A DNA stretch of 64,000 nt from Streptomyces sp. SID3343 (GCF_009865215.1 NZ_WWJX01000336.1:1-64000), one strand, 5' to 3'. Positions 29,004-38,946 are shown, counted from the first letter of the stretch. Notes: generated from the letters alone by a model not told the origin. Made by a program: numbers and translations.

Positions 29004-29379
29004 GCTGGTGCCGTCCTCTCCCGATTTTCGAGGCTCCCCCAACGGCGGCGACGGGAATTCCCGTCGCCAAGCAGGACGGTACGAAACCCTGGGCACGCGC
29101 AACAGCCCCTGCGCGGGCGGTCATCGATGGCCCGGAAGGACTATGCGCAAATATGGACCCACCCGTCCGGGTGAATGCTCTTGCGTTTCCGGTCGCGGCC
29201 TCACTCAGAAGGAGGCACGTCGCTCACACGGAGGCGCGGAAGCGCGGCAAAAATCCGACATCCAGCCACATTCACTCTAAAGAGTGGAATGTGTGAGGGC
29301 AGCAATCCCTCGGCCGCATGGCAAGCTTAGGCGAAGTGCCTTGCCCGTGCGCGGTGTTTCGGCACGTAGGGTGTCGTCC
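29004..29379. promoter_or_regulatory. wblA-pbp divergent control region
   Basis: A 376-bp region without genes. At 29269-29291 a near-perfect inverted repeat (CATTCACTCT, AA, AGAGTGGAATG; one bulged base) lies about 90 bases before the penicillin-binding protein start. TTCACTCTAA from this repeat also occurs at 9901-9910 in the SulP/cupredoxin promoter region. A purine-rich GGAGG-like element lies near 29211. Confidence 0.45.
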
Positions 29380-31830
29380 ATGGCCCGAACTTCCTCCGGC
29401 TCGGCCCGCCCGAAACGCGGTCCCTCCCGTCCCCGGTCCGCCATGGGCTTCGCGGGACGACTGTCCGCCTTCGTGGGGGCGAGCGTCCTCGCGGGTGCCC
29501 TGGTCGCGGGAATCGCGCTGCCGTTCGTGGGTGGCTTCGGCCTCTCCGCGAAGGCGGCGTCGGAAAACTTCGACGACCTGCCCAGCGATCTGGACCAACC
29601 CTTCCTGTCGCAGCCGTCGTACATCCTCGATTCCGAGGGCAACCAGCTCGCGATGGTCTACGACCGTTACCGCATCCTGGTCACCCACGACCAGATCGCA
29701 CCGATCATGCGCCAGGCGATCGTGGCGATCGAGGACTCGCGCTACTACGAGCACGGTCCGATCGACCTCAAGGGCACCCTGCGCGCACTGATGCGCAACC
29801 AGCAGTCGGGTGGCAACGGAACCAAGCAAGGCGGTTCCAGCCTCACCCAGCAGTACGTCAAGAACATCTTCGTGGAGGAGGCCGGCGACGACCCGGCCGC
29901 GGTCGCCAAGGCTCAGGCCCAGGAGATCTCCCGCAAGATCAAGGAACTCAAGTACGCGATCGGCCTCGAACAACGGCTGTCGAAGGACGAGATCCTGACC
30001 CGGTATCTCAACATCACCTTCTTCGGCCGCCAGGCCTACGGCGTGGAGGCGGCGTCACAGCGCTACTTCAGCAAGCACGCCCAGGACCTGACCCTGCCCG
30101 AGGCGGCCACCCTGGCCGGCATCGTGCAGGCGCCCTCCGCGTTCGACCCGATCGGCTACCCCGTGGCCGCCCGGGACCGACGCAACATCGTGCTCCAGCG
30201 GATGGTCGAGGTGCAGGTCATCTCGCAGGCCGAGGCCGACGTGGCCAAGGCGACCGAGTTGAACCTCAAGACCCAACCGTTGCCCAACGGCTGCATCACC
30301 GCCGACAAGCTCGACGGCTCCGCGTTCTTCTGCGACTACGTCGAACGGGTGGTCAAGAACGACCCGGCGTTCGGCAAGACGAAGGACGAGCGCAACCAGT
30401 TGTGGCGTGAGGGTGGCCTTCGGATCACCACCACGTTGGACCGAAAGGCCCAAAAGTCGGCCTACGCCGCCGCAACCAAGGGCGTACTCCAAACGGACCG
30501 GGTCGCGGACTCCGTCGTGATGGTCGAACCGGGCACCGGCAGGATCAAGGCGATGGCCCAGAGTCGGCCGTACGGCTTCGCCGACGACGAGACCACGCTC
30601 AACTTCGCCGTCGACAACGCGATGGGTGGGTCGACCTTCGGGTTCCAGACCGGCTCGACCTTCAAGCCGATAACCGCTGCGGCGGCGTTGGAAAGCGGCA
30701 TGAAGGTCGATCAGGAGTATTCGACCGACGCGAAGATCGACATGCGGAAGGAGAAATTCCGGACGTGTGACAAACCGACCATGGACCCGAAGTTCGAGCC
30801 GGAGAACGAGAGCAAGAACGAGGTCGGCACCTGGAACATGCAGACCGCGCTGGAGAAGTCGATCAACACGTACTTCGTCCTGCTGTCCAAGGACACCGGA
30901 CTGTGCCCGATCGCGACTCTGGCCGACCAACTCGGCGTGCACGCGGGCGACGGCAAGCCGCTCCTGCAGGTCGGCAGCATGACGCTCGGCTCGAACACGG
31001 TCGCGCCGATGAACATGGCGGCCGCGTACGCGGCGTTCGCCTCGCGGGGCGTCTACTGCGCGCCGATCGCGGTCACCGAGGTGGCCAAGCTCGACGGCAC
31101 CAAGTTGTCGGTGCCGCAGGCCGGCTGCAAGCAGGTGATGAAGCAGTCCACCGCCGACACGATCAACACCCTGCTCAAGGGCGTGATGGAGGACGGCACC
31201 GGCGTCCAGGCCGGGCTCACGGACCGCGACAACGCCGGCAAGACCGGTACCACCGACTCCCGCTTCGCGGCCTGGTTCGTCGGCTACACGCCGAACCTGT
31301 CCACCGCAGTGTGGGTCGGCGGTCCCAAGACCAACATCGTGATGAAGGACATCCGGATCGGCGGGGTCACCTACGACAAGGTCTTCGGCGGCGCGGTTCC
31401 CGGGCCGATCTGGAAGAACGCCATGTCGGGTGCGCTCAAGGGCCTGGACGACCCGAAATTCGTCAACCCGCCCGCGGGCACGATCCCGAGCAAGCCGGAT
31501 CCGCGCAAGCGCGACGACAAGGGTGACAAGGGCGACAAGCCGGACCAGAACCGCCCGCCGACGACGCGTGACCCGCGAACGCCGGCGAGCAACGCCCCGA
31601 CGACGCCGGGTCGACCGCAGTTCCCCACCAGGGCGCCCGACCCTCCGCGCACGCAGGATCCGCCGGGTGGCGGGGACAGCGGGGACACTGGGGGCGGGGG
31701 TACTGGGGGTGGCGGCGGGCACACACCCGATCCTCCGCAGAACACCACGCCGCCCGGCGGCGGGGGGTCCACGGGGCAGCCGACGAAACCACCGCCGTCG
31801 CACACGCGTCCGCCGGGGTGGGACGACTGA
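29380..31830 (+). CDS. Bifunctional penicillin-binding protein (class A)
   Basis: An 816-residue cell-wall synthase: one N-terminal membrane helix (LSAFVGASVLAGALVAGIAL), a GT51 glycosyltransferase domain (IVAIEDSRYYEHGPIDLKG with the catalytic Glu near residue 118, GGSSLTQQYVKN), and a transpeptidase domain with TGSTFKPIT (SxxK serine), KSINTYF (SxN) and NAGKTGTTDS (KTG). The last 130 or so residues are a Lys/Asp then Pro/Gly/Thr-rich tail outside the membrane. ATG 29380 is the selected start; the frame opens at 29284. This protein is the fixed neighbour of wblA in Streptomyces. Confidence 0.92.
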   Translation: MARTSSGSARPKRGPSRPRSAMGFAGRLSAFVGASVLAGALVAGIALPFVGGFGLSAKAASENFDDLPSDLDQPFLSQPSYILDSEGNQLAMVYDRYRILVTHDQIAPIMRQAIVAIEDSRYYEHGPIDLKGTLRALMRNQQSGGNGTKQGGSSLTQQYVKNIFVEEAGDDPAAVAKAQAQEISRKIKELKYAIGLEQRLSKDEILTRYLNITFFGRQAYGVEAASQRYFSKHAQDLTLPEAATLAGIVQAPSAFDPIGYPVAARDRRNIVLQRMVEVQVISQAEADVAKATELNLKTQPLPNGCITADKLDGSAFFCDYVERVVKNDPAFGKTKDERNQLWREGGLRITTTLDRKAQKSAYAAATKGVLQTDRVADSVVMVEPGTGRIKAMAQSRPYGFADDETTLNFAVDNAMGGSTFGFQTGSTFKPITAAAALESGMKVDQEYSTDAKIDMRKEKFRTCDKPTMDPKFEPENESKNEVGTWNMQTALEKSINTYFVLLSKDTGLCPIATLADQLGVHAGDGKPLLQVGSMTLGSNTVAPMNMAAAYAAFASRGVYCAPIAVTEVAKLDGTKLSVPQAGCKQVMKQSTADTINTLLKGVMEDGTGVQAGLTDRDNAGKTGTTDSRFAAWFVGYTPNLSTAVWVGGPKTNIVMKDIRIGGVTYDKVFGGAVPGPIWKNAMSGALKGLDDPKFVNPPAGTIPSKPDPRKRDDKGDKGDKPDQNRPPTTRDPRTPASNAPTTPGRPQFPTRAPDPPRTQDPPGGGDSGDTGGGGTGGGGGHTPDPPQNTTPPGGGGSTGQPTKPPPSHTRPPGWDD

Positions 31831-31938
31831 GTGAGTCGACTGACTGGGACGAGTGGTCGAGCGCTTCGGTGAGAACCGCTTGAGCCGGATTCTCTCTTTC
31901 CCTCTTTCCCTCTTCTCTCGTCCATGAGATCAAGACGC

Positions 31939-31981
31939 GACGATGGCGGTGCATCCCGATTCGGGACGCACCGCCATCGTC
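31939..31981. terminator. Terminator between penicillin-binding protein and YqeY genes
   Basis: A perfect 14-bp stem (31939-31952 with 31968-31981), followed by TTTCG on the plus strand, between convergent genes. The loop itself contains CCCGATTCGGG. Confidence 0.88.
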
Positions 31982-31996
31982 TTTCGTCAGGTGTGA

Positions 31997-32030
31997 CCGG
32001 TCGGCCGGTCGGCCGGCCGGCCGGCCGGCG
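31997..32030. repeat. GGCC-rich simple repeat
   Basis: Overlapping copies of CGGC/GGCCGG directly after the terminator and next to the YqeY stop. Low complexity; no function proposed. Confidence 0.7.
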
Positions 32031-32033
32031 GGG

Positions 32034-32489
32034 TCAGGTGCCGAGCTGCGACTTGATCTCGGCGGCGATCCGGCCGCCTTCGGCCCTGTCCCCGACCTTG
32101 GGCCGGACGACCTTCATGACCTGGCCCATCGCCTGCGGACCACTCGCCCCGGTCGTCGCAATCGCGTCCGCGACGATCACCTTGAGCTCGTCGTCGGACA
32201 GTGGCGCGGGCAGATAGGCCGCGAGGACCTCACCCTCGGCCCGCTCTCGAGCGGCGGACTCGGTGCGGCCGCCGGTCTCGAAGGCCTCGGCCGCCTCACG
32301 ACGCTTCTTCGCCTCGCGCACGACGACCTTGAGGACCTCGTCGTCGGACAGCTCACGGGCCTGCTTGCCCGCTACCTCCTCGTAGGCGACCGCGCTCAGC
32401 GCGAGACGCAGCGTCGAGGAGACCAGTTCGTCGCGCGACCGGATGGCCTCGGTGAGGTCGCTCTGCAAACGGCTCTTGAAGGTGCTCAT
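32034..32489 (-). CDS. GatB/YqeY-domain protein
   Basis: A 151-residue protein with the YqeY pattern: LRLALSAVAYEEVAGKQARE, VVVREAKKRREAAEAF, EGEVLAAYLPAPLSDDEL and MGQVMKVVRPKVGDRAEGG. The family resembles the tail domain of GatB and may bind tRNA; its role is unproven. ATG 32489 gives the typical length. Confidence 0.9.
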   Translation of the reverse strand: MSTFKSRLQSDLTEAIRSRDELVSSTLRLALSAVAYEEVAGKQARELSDDEVLKVVVREAKKRREAAEAFETGGRTESAARERAEGEVLAAYLPAPLSDDELKVIVADAIATTGASGPQAMGQVMKVVRPKVGDRAEGGRIAAEIKSQLGT

Positions 32490-32614
32490 GGCCCAAGTGT
32501 CGCAGCCGGCGTCCCCGCCGCCCCACCCAATTACCCGCCGGTACCCGCTCGCCGACACACGCGAGTGCGCCGACGAGACTGCCGAGGCCCGCTCTGCTCT
32601 GCGAGCATGGTGGG

Positions 32615-33547
32615 ATGCGACCGCGTTCAGCCATCCCCCTTGCCGTAGCCGCCACCGGGGCCGCCTGCCTCACCTATGCGGCGGCCTACGAGGCCCGTTC
32701 GTTCCGTCTGCGTCGGGTCGAGGTGCCGGTGCTGCCCCGGGGGGCCCGCCCGCTTCGGATACTTCAGGTGTCCGACATCCACATGGTTTCCGGCCAGCGC
32801 CGCAAACAGGAGTGGCTGCGTCGACTCGACGCGCTGCATCCCGACTTCGTGCTGAACACCGGCGACAACCTGTCCGACCCCGACGCGGTACCGGAAACGC
32901 TCGACGCACTCGGCCCGCTGCTGAACCGGCCGGGAGCCTACGTCTTCGGTTCCAACGACTACTTCGGCCCCAAGCCCAAGGACCCCACGGGCTACCTGCG
33001 CCGCGACGACGGCACCCGCCGGCACGGCCCGGACAACCCGTGGACCGACCTGCGCGACGGCTTCGACGCGGCAGGCTGGGAAAACCTCAACAACGCCCGC
33101 GGCCGATGCAAGGTGGAAGGCCTGGACATCGAACTGGTCGGCCTGGACGACCCACACATCGACCGCGACCGCTACGAACAGGTCGCCGGCGGCCCCGACC
33201 GGTCGGCCGACCTGTCGCTCGCCGTCGTCCACGCCCCCTACCTGCGAGCCCTGGACGCGTTCACCGCCGAGGGCTACCCCCTCGTGATCGCGGGCCACAC
33301 CCACGGCGGCCAGGTCTGCGTACCCTTCTACGGCGCCCTCACCACCAACTGCGACCTCGACCGCGGCCGCGCCAAGGGCCTGTCCAAGCACGCCTCCGGC
33401 GACCACGAGGCCTACCTCCACGTCTCCGCAGGCTGCGGCACCTCCCGCTACGCCCGCTTCCGCTTCGCCTGCCCCCCGGAAGCCACCCTGCTGACCCTGA
33501 CACCCCGTCAGTCCACCGGCCCCACCCCCACCACCACCCCGCGATAA
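32615..33547 (+). CDS. Membrane-anchored metallophosphoesterase
   Basis: A 310-residue protein with an N-terminal hydrophobic anchor ([20 protein letters not shown]) and the calcineurin-type metal motifs in order: VSDIH, LNTGDN, FGSNDYF, VVHAPY and [10 protein letters not shown]. YkuE-type phosphodiesterases of this kind act on the outer face of the membrane; the substrate is unknown. The start is ATG 32615. It is the last conserved gene before tRNA-Pro. Confidence 0.88.
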   Translation: MRPRSAIPLAVAATGAACLTYAAAYEARSFRLRRVEVPVLPRGARPLRILQVSDIHMVSGQRRKQEWLRRLDALHPDFVLNTGDNLSDPDAVPETLDALGPLLNRPGAYVFGSNDYFGPKPKDPTGYLRRDDGTRRHGPDNPWTDLRDGFDAAGWENLNNARGRCKVEGLDIELVGLDDPHIDRDRYEQVAGGPDRSADLSLAVVHAPYLRALDAFTAEGYPLVIAGHTHGGQVCVPFYGALTTNCDLDRGRAKGLSKHASGDHEAYLHVSAGCGTSRYARFRFACPPEATLLTLTPRQSTGPTPTTTPR

Positions 33548-33595
33548 CCGGATTTCGCCTGAGGCCCCCGACCCGCTAAGCTGAACGCGCAGCAT

Positions 33596-33672
<77 letters not shown>

Positions 33673-33678
33673 GCAGGT

Positions 33679-33714
33679 CAGAGGCCCTATCGGATGATTC
33701 CGGTGGGGCCTCTG
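33679..33714 (+). terminator. Terminator after tRNA-Pro
   Basis: A 9-bp stem CAGAGGCCC / GGGCCTCTG starting 6 bases after the CCA end. Confidence 0.75.
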
Positions 33715-34275
33715 ATGTTGAGTACAGCACGAAGTACAGCAACCGTCCCGACCACCCCGAGCCTTCAGCGGTTGGGGGCAGACCTCTCCGGTCATTCCTG
33801 ATGGCGACGGACGACCCCTGCCGCATCGAAGCGGGCCTCCGCGCGTCGATTGCGCCCCACACGGGGATACAACACCAAGTGTCCGCGATGACGACCCTGC
33901 CGCCTCCGCCGTACCCACAACAAACGAACTCACCGTGTGTATAACGAGCTGATACGAAACGTGAATCAGCTCATCGGTCGCAGCTCGACTGCACATGGCC
34001 AGCTCGCTTCCGCGTCTGTCCATATCGACGCGGTACACATCGGCGCGTGGAACGAGACGCCAGCCCTCCTGTTCGGCGCCGAACCCCCCGTCGACGGCCT
34101 GCACGCCGTCCACGCCTTGCACGCGCCCGGACAGCGCCCGCCGACACGTCGGCCCCTTCGACCGAAGGCGAACCGGTCGAGTTCACGCAAGCAAAAGCCC
34201 CGGCTCGGATGATAATGCGAAGCCCCGGATGGTAAGGGCGTGGACACCGCAGATGTCCCGTCACGACGCGGGCGA
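33715..34275. other. Degenerate stretch after tRNA-Pro
   Basis: About 560 bp with no gene I can support. GTACAGCACGAAGTACAGC near 33722 encodes a VYSTKYSN-like peptide similar to integrase-flanking remnants, but no integrase domain is visible. Confidence 0.4.
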
Positions 34276-34482
34276 CTACTTGAGCCACGCCCCGAACACG
34301 ACGCACCACGGCGCGATGATCACGCCGGCCACACCACACAAAGTGGCGCCGGAAGGCTGCGTGAACACCGCGAATACACCGCCGATCGCCGTCACGCCCA
34401 TCAGCACAATGGAAGCCGTGCGCAAGCGCTTGGGGTATGTGGCGCGCCGGCGGTGCTCGTCGTTGGTGTGTTCGTCGTGCAT
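34276..34482 (-). CDS. Small single-pass membrane protein, unknown
   Basis: A 68-residue frame: a charged head (MHDEHTNDEHRRRATYPKRL) followed by two hydrophobic stretches (TASIVLMGVTAIGGVFAVF and ATLCGVAGVIIAPWCVVFGA). Length, composition and a GCGGGACAGC before ATG 34482 suggest a real gene. No family is recognised. It lies divergent from the HTH/HATPase gene. Confidence 0.5.
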   Translation of the reverse strand: MHDEHTNDEHRRRATYPKRLRTASIVLMGVTAIGGVFAVFTQPSGATLCGVAGVIIAPWCVVFGAWLK

Positions 34483-34584
34483 GCTGTCCCGCTTCGGTCG
34501 AGGTTCATCCTGACATTCGATCCCCCAGCCCTACCGGCGCCGAGGATGATGCAAGGTTGGCGGGAGTCCGCAGTGTTGCGGAAC

Positions 34585-34616
34585 GGAAACACCCTCTGTT
34601 TCCACGGATGGAAACA
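34585..34616. promoter_or_regulatory. Triple GGAAACA half-site operator candidate
   Basis: GGAAACA (34585), its complement TGTTTCC (34597) and GGAAACA again (34610) form two overlapping inverted repeats, with 5- and 6-base spacers, just before the HTH/HATPase gene. This fits co-operative binding by the helix-turn-helix domain of that protein, or alternative RNA hairpins. Confidence 0.5.
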
Positions 34617-34640
34617 GAAATCGAGAGAGGTACCCAGTCG

Positions 34641-36452
34641 ATGTCGGACGCATGGGACAGGGACGGGGAGACCGCCGGACTGCACCTGGGGAATGGACAC
34701 GATGTCCCCGGACTCAAGCCCCTACCTGATGAACTGGCCCCGGATCTACGCGAGTTTGCGATGGCGCTCCGTGGGCTGTTCAAGGCCACCGGGAAGAGCC
34801 TGCGTCAGTTCGCCGTGTACCACCATTTGAGCCCGCCTTCGGTATCCCGCTACCTGGCGGCGTTACGCATCCCGGAGAAAAGCTTCGTCGATGCCCTCCT
34901 GAAGTCGGCCTACCATGCCCTCGACCGGCCGTTGGATCTGGAGATGCAGGCGTACGTCTACCGCCTCCATCGGGAAGCGCTGCTTTCGGAGCAACCCGGT
35001 CGCTACCGGATGCAGTTGGCCAGTGATCGCCTGGAACAGGTTGTCCTGGAGCAAGAGCAAGCCGAACTCCAGATCCGAGAACTGCGAGCCAGTGTTTCCG
35101 ACCGGAAACGCCTGCTGCGCGAACTCGAACGACGTATACACGACGTAGAGGACGCAGCCACTCGGCAACGCTTGGACCTTGCTGCCGAATTGGACGTCTG
35201 CCGCAGGGAACGGGACGCCCTGTCGCGACGCTGCGAGCAACTCAGCAGCGAGATCTTGGTCATGGAGGACGAACTCCGACTGACGAAGCGCGAACGCGAC
35301 GAGGCCATGGAGCGCTGTGCCCACCTGGAGGCCCAACTCGCCCGTGTTCAAGCGGAGGTCGAGCGCGAAGAGAAGGAGCGGCGGGACCGTGAGGAACGAC
35401 TGCGCCTGGTGGCGGCGAGCGGACTCGACCATCGCTACTTGGGCGAGTTGGAGCGGATTCACGCCGAAGCCGAACAGGTGCGTCTGCATGCCGCTCGGGA
35501 CACGGCGGCCCTACATCACTTGCGCGACATGGCACAGGACGTGGCACGCCATCGCCTGCCCGCGCTGATTGAACAGGTAACCGAGAATCCAGAGAACATG
35601 TATGTATGGGTGCACTCCGTCGGCATCCATGAACGCGACGACATCAACCAGCTGGCACGAGCATTCGACGAGGTCCACCGCGAGGCTGTGCGACTCGCCA
35701 CCGAGCAGGCCCTGTTGCGAGGCAACGTCAACGCCATGTTCGTCAACCTCTCGCGTCGCACCTCGAAGCTGATCCAACGTCATCTCACGCTCATCTCCGA
35801 CCTGGAAAACCGCGAGGCGGACCCGGACCAGCTGGCCAACCTGTTCAAGCTCGACCACCTCGCGACCCGTATGCGTCGCAACAGCGAGAACCTCCTGGTG
35901 CTCGCCGGTGAGGAACCGGGCCGCAGCTGGACCCAGCCGGTGCCGCTACGGGACGTGCTGCGCGCCGCAGCCTCCGAAGTGGAGCACTATGAGCGAATCC
36001 AGTTGGGAACGCTGCCCGACAGCCTCGTTGCCGGTCGGGTTGTCAATGCTCTGGTTCATCTGCTCGCCGAGCTGCTGGAAAACGCGACCATGTTCTCCAC
36101 GAGCCGCGTGCAGGTCGGCGGCTCTTTCCAGGCGGATAGCCGCCCGATAATCGAGATCCACGACAGCGGGATCGGCCTGACGCAGGAGGAACTCGCAGAT
36201 ACCAACGATCGGTTGGCACACCCGCCGGTCGTCGACGTGTCGGTCGCGCACCGCATGGGTCTGTTCGTCGTCGGTCGCCTGGCTACCCGGCACGACATCC
36301 ACGTCCGACTCAGCCCGGCTGAAACAGGAGGGACCGTCGCGCTGGTAACGCTTCCCGTCGACGCGGTTCTACGGCCGAAGGCGTCCCGTCGCGGGAGCGC
36401 CCGGCACCCATCGACCTCGCCGTTTCAAACCGTGACACCTAACACGCACTGA
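34641..36452 (+). CDS. HTH / coiled-coil / histidine-kinase-like ATP-binding protein
   Basis: A 603-residue protein of unusual layout. Residues 35-75 form a helix-turn-helix (TGKSLRQFAVYHHLSPPSVS). Residues 110-260 are a long Arg/Glu-rich coiled coil. A dimerisation-like region follows (NLSRRTSKLIQRHLTLISDL, with no clear phospho-acceptor His in the usual place), then a HATPase domain with LLAELLENATMFS (N box), IEIHDSGIGL (G1) and ETGGTVALVTLP (G2). The HATPase half matches the CvnA-type kinases of Streptomyces conservons, but the CvnB-D partners are absent here. ATG 34641 is preferred because GAGAGAGG precedes it by 10 bases; ATG 34608 is possible. It seems to be a stand-alone ATP-dependent regulator. 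Confidence 0.8.
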   Translation: MSDAWDRDGETAGLHLGNGHDVPGLKPLPDELAPDLREFAMALRGLFKATGKSLRQFAVYHHLSPPSVSRYLAALRIPEKSFVDALLKSAYHALDRPLDLEMQAYVYRLHREALLSEQPGRYRMQLASDRLEQVVLEQEQAELQIRELRASVSDRKRLLRELERRIHDVEDAATRQRLDLAAELDVCRRERDALSRRCEQLSSEILVMEDELRLTKRERDEAMERCAHLEAQLARVQAEVEREEKERRDREERLRLVAASGLDHRYLGELERIHAEAEQVRLHAARDTAALHHLRDMAQDVARHRLPALIEQVTENPENMYVWVHSVGIHERDDINQLARAFDEVHREAVRLATEQALLRGNVNAMFVNLSRRTSKLIQRHLTLISDLENREADPDQLANLFKLDHLATRMRRNSENLLVLAGEEPGRSWTQPVPLRDVLRAAASEVEHYERIQLGTLPDSLVAGRVVNALVHLLAELLENATMFSTSRVQVGGSFQADSRPIIEIHDSGIGLTQEELADTNDRLAHPPVVDVSVAHRMGLFVVGRLATRHDIHVRLSPAETGGTVALVTLPVDAVLRPKASRRGSARHPSTSPFQTVTPNTH

Positions 36453-36680
36453 CCGGCGGCATCCGCCTCGGAACCGTCCAAGCCGCCCGAATCGCCGGAA
36501 CGGCCAGATGTGTAGGTACTGGAGGCTGATCTGCAGCAGCAAAGTAACCGCGACCAGGCCCGCTAGCAGCGCCCGTCAACGAACCTGGCACCACCTCTGA
36601 ACCGCGCAAGTTACCCCAGCAACCGGCCTGCGTCGGGACGAAGAGGCCGATGCGTTCACTTCGGTCGGATGGGAGAGCGC
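36453..36680. other. Intergenic region holding a tRNA-Pro-like fragment
   Basis: At 36633-36649, TCGGGACGAAGAGGCCG is identical to tRNA-Pro positions 33629-33645, and the following bases (ATGCGTTCA against TGGGTTCA) remain similar with one insertion. It is probably a decayed attachment-site copy. Confidence 0.55.
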
Positions 36681-38530
36681 CTAACGAAGAGTCGTCGGCA
36701 GCGCGTGAATGTCACCGCGCGAGTCTGTGAGGTACAGCCGGTCATGGCCGGCTGCGGGGCGCCCCTGGCGGTCCGGGCTGAGAAGGAGGTCGCGGGAACG
36801 GCGCTTTTGACCACCTGAGAGCCTCCAGGCTGTCAATATCCCGGCTCGATCAGCGGTGAAGAGGGTGTCGTCCGCTGCAAAAGGTCGGGTGAGAACACGC
36901 CCCTTGCTCTTGCTTTCCCATTTCAGTTTGCCGCTTCTTGCGTCGAGCGCGACGAGTCGGTTGTCCACATCGCCGAAGATAACCAATCCGTTTGCCGTGG
37001 CGGGAGCAGCAGCGAGGTCGCCCACGGTATGGAAGTCCCACAGCGTTTTCCCGTTGGTCGGGTCGACAGCTACGATCCTCTGATGAGTGGGCTCAATCTG
37101 TTCGACCAAGTAAATGCTCAAGTCGGTGACAACCCATTCCGGGGAAAGCTGTCCTTCGGGATCATAGGTCCAAGAGTGGAGGGCGGTAGCATCCAGAACT
37201 GCCAAGACGCGTCGCCCGTTGCGGTTCGCAGCACCGGCCAACGGTCGTGACCGCTCGGTCATGACGATCACATGGCCTGCAGCCACTTCGGGAGCGCAGC
37301 CGACAACTGGTTGCCCCAGGCGTGACGACCAGCGAATTTCGTTCGACAGCAGGTCGATTGAGTGCACTAAACCTTCCGGGCCGAACGCGTACAGAACGTC
37401 TGCGCAGACATTCAGAAGACCGTCACAGACCTGCACTTGAGCAGATCGGCGTCGTCTCCCGGTCCGTAAATCGACGCTCTGCAACCAACGATCCTGGCCC
37501 GGGAAATGGGCGGCGCCACCGTGAAAGGCGGGACTGCCGGGGTACTTCATCTGAATCAGGGGATAGCGACGGCGCGACTCGGTGTCGAGCACGTGCAGCC
37601 GGTAGTTTTCATGCACGATGAACGTGCCGTCGAACAGGACAGGCTGACGAGCCGGGCCGGAAGCAGCCGAGACTCGCCAGGACACTTCGGGTTGGCGGCG
37701 CGGACGCGGGGCCGCAGTCCGACGGCTGGGCTCATCCTTGCCTGCCGCCCGCGAACGTTGCTGTCGGTGCTTCTTCTTCACCCTGGCCAGCGCGATGTCG
37801 TACTGCATCTCGCCGCCCATGCGAGGCGTCTGTTCGATCCCCTCCTCGTAGAGCCGCTCGGAGGTATACCTGAACAGTTCGTGAACGGTGATCAGACCAT
37901 CGCCATTCAAATCGGCGTCACCACTGCGCAAACCCTCGACGATCATTTCGGTAAATCGTGAGAGTGCAGGTGTCTCCGCGCCAGAGTGATCACCTTCCCA
38001 GGCAAGCTCTCCTCGACTTCCTGCGGTGATGATGACATTGCCCTGGCCTGCCAGTGCCTTCTCGAAGCCTGCCGGAACGGCCCCTTTGGCGCCGGGGATG
38101 AACAACCCGCTGAAGCAGCAGTCCACCAGCGCGACGATGCTCCGGGCGCGGCACTCGCCCATCACATCGTGGACGAAGCTCGCGGAGATCGCCGAGTGAG
38201 CAGGGCGATCCGGATCGGTGTTCCCTACGGCGAAGTAGAGCTTCTCGCTTCGCTCGCTCACGACCCCGTGGCACGAAAAGTACAGCAACAAAGATCATCG
38301 CGTTCCGCAGTGACGAAGAACCCTTCGATCGCCTTTTCCAGCGTGGAGCGGTCGACGTCCATCAATTGCTGTACCTCGAATTGGCCAACCTCCGGGTCAC
38401 GTAGAACCTCGGTCAACCTGGTGCAGTCCACCTCGGGCGAGAGCAGCGTAGGGAGCCTTGCATGCTCGTAAGTTCCCGTGCCGATGAGTAGGGCCCTACG
38501 GCGGCCATCGCCGAATGCCTGAGTGGTCAC
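36681..38530 (-). pseudogene. Caspase-like peptidase with EF-hand and PQQ/beta-propeller, split by a frameshift
   Basis: The N-terminal part (GTG 38530) reads ALLIGTGTYEHARLPTLLS and continues to GFFVTAERDD. The frame then breaks near 38284-38290, and a -1 shift resumes DLLLLYFSCHGV. Together these make a caspase p20-like domain with the catalytic His in FSCHGV and the Cys in VALVDCCFSG. An EF-hand loop (DADLNGDGLITVHE) follows, then about 320 residues of PQQ-type propeller repeats (RIVAVDPTNGKTLWDFHT). Without the shift only a 90-residue and a 536-residue piece are produced; the shifted site is not an obvious slippery heptamer. It could be a pseudogene, a sequencing error, or recoded. The gene is coupled to the EACC1 gene upstream by a GTGA overlap. 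Confidence 0.75.
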
Positions 38531-38946
38531 GAGGTCAGAGTCTGCATCTGATCGATGTCCGTCTCGTCCGCGTCAGCTGGCTCATGGGATGCCAAGAAGG
38601 CATCGATCAGGCGCTCTCGCTCAGCGATCGAGGCGTCGCTCAACTCGATCGTGCGACCGCCCAACTCCACCTTGATGCCACGGACCGGGCGATTCTTCAA
38701 CCATGTGTCAACGAGTTGGAAGACTTGGCGCAGGACGAAAGGCGCGGCAGTGACGACGAGCGTGCCGGCGGCGATCAGTTGGCCGCTCTTCGCCCCTGAT
38801 GGAACGTCGCCGGAGGAGCGCGCCAACCGCACATCTGCTACATCCAGCTCCAGTAGGGAGCGGCGCAACTGCCCGCGCAATCGGCGGAGTTCATTCTCAT
38901 CTGTATCGGGGAGTCCCATCAGTTCCAACCGAACGGCACTATTCAT
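38527..38946 (-). CDS. EACC1 (effector-associated constant component 1) protein
   Basis: A 139-residue protein: an acidic/basic N-terminal half (DENELRRLRGQLRRSLLELD), a hydrophobic central helix (GQLIAAGTLVVTAAPFVLRQ) and a small beta domain (IKVELGGRTIELSDASIAER). This matches the EACC1 components described with effector-associated domains in NTP-dependent conflict systems of filamentous bacteria. Its stop overlaps the start of the caspase gene, so it is made together with that effector. ATG 38946 follows AGGACGTGGCG. Confidence 0.72.
   Translation of the reverse strand: MNSAVRLELMGLPDTDENELRRLRGQLRRSLLELDVADVRLARSSGDVPSGAKSGQLIAAGTLVVTAAPFVLRQVFQLVDTWLKNRPVRGIKVELGGRTIELSDASIAERERLIDAFLASHEPADADETDIDQMQTLTS

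Noticed and set aside
37990-38298. Alternative frame at the caspase break (MIFVAVLFVPRG)
   Set aside because: Has no caspase motifs and continues as Arg-rich shadow.
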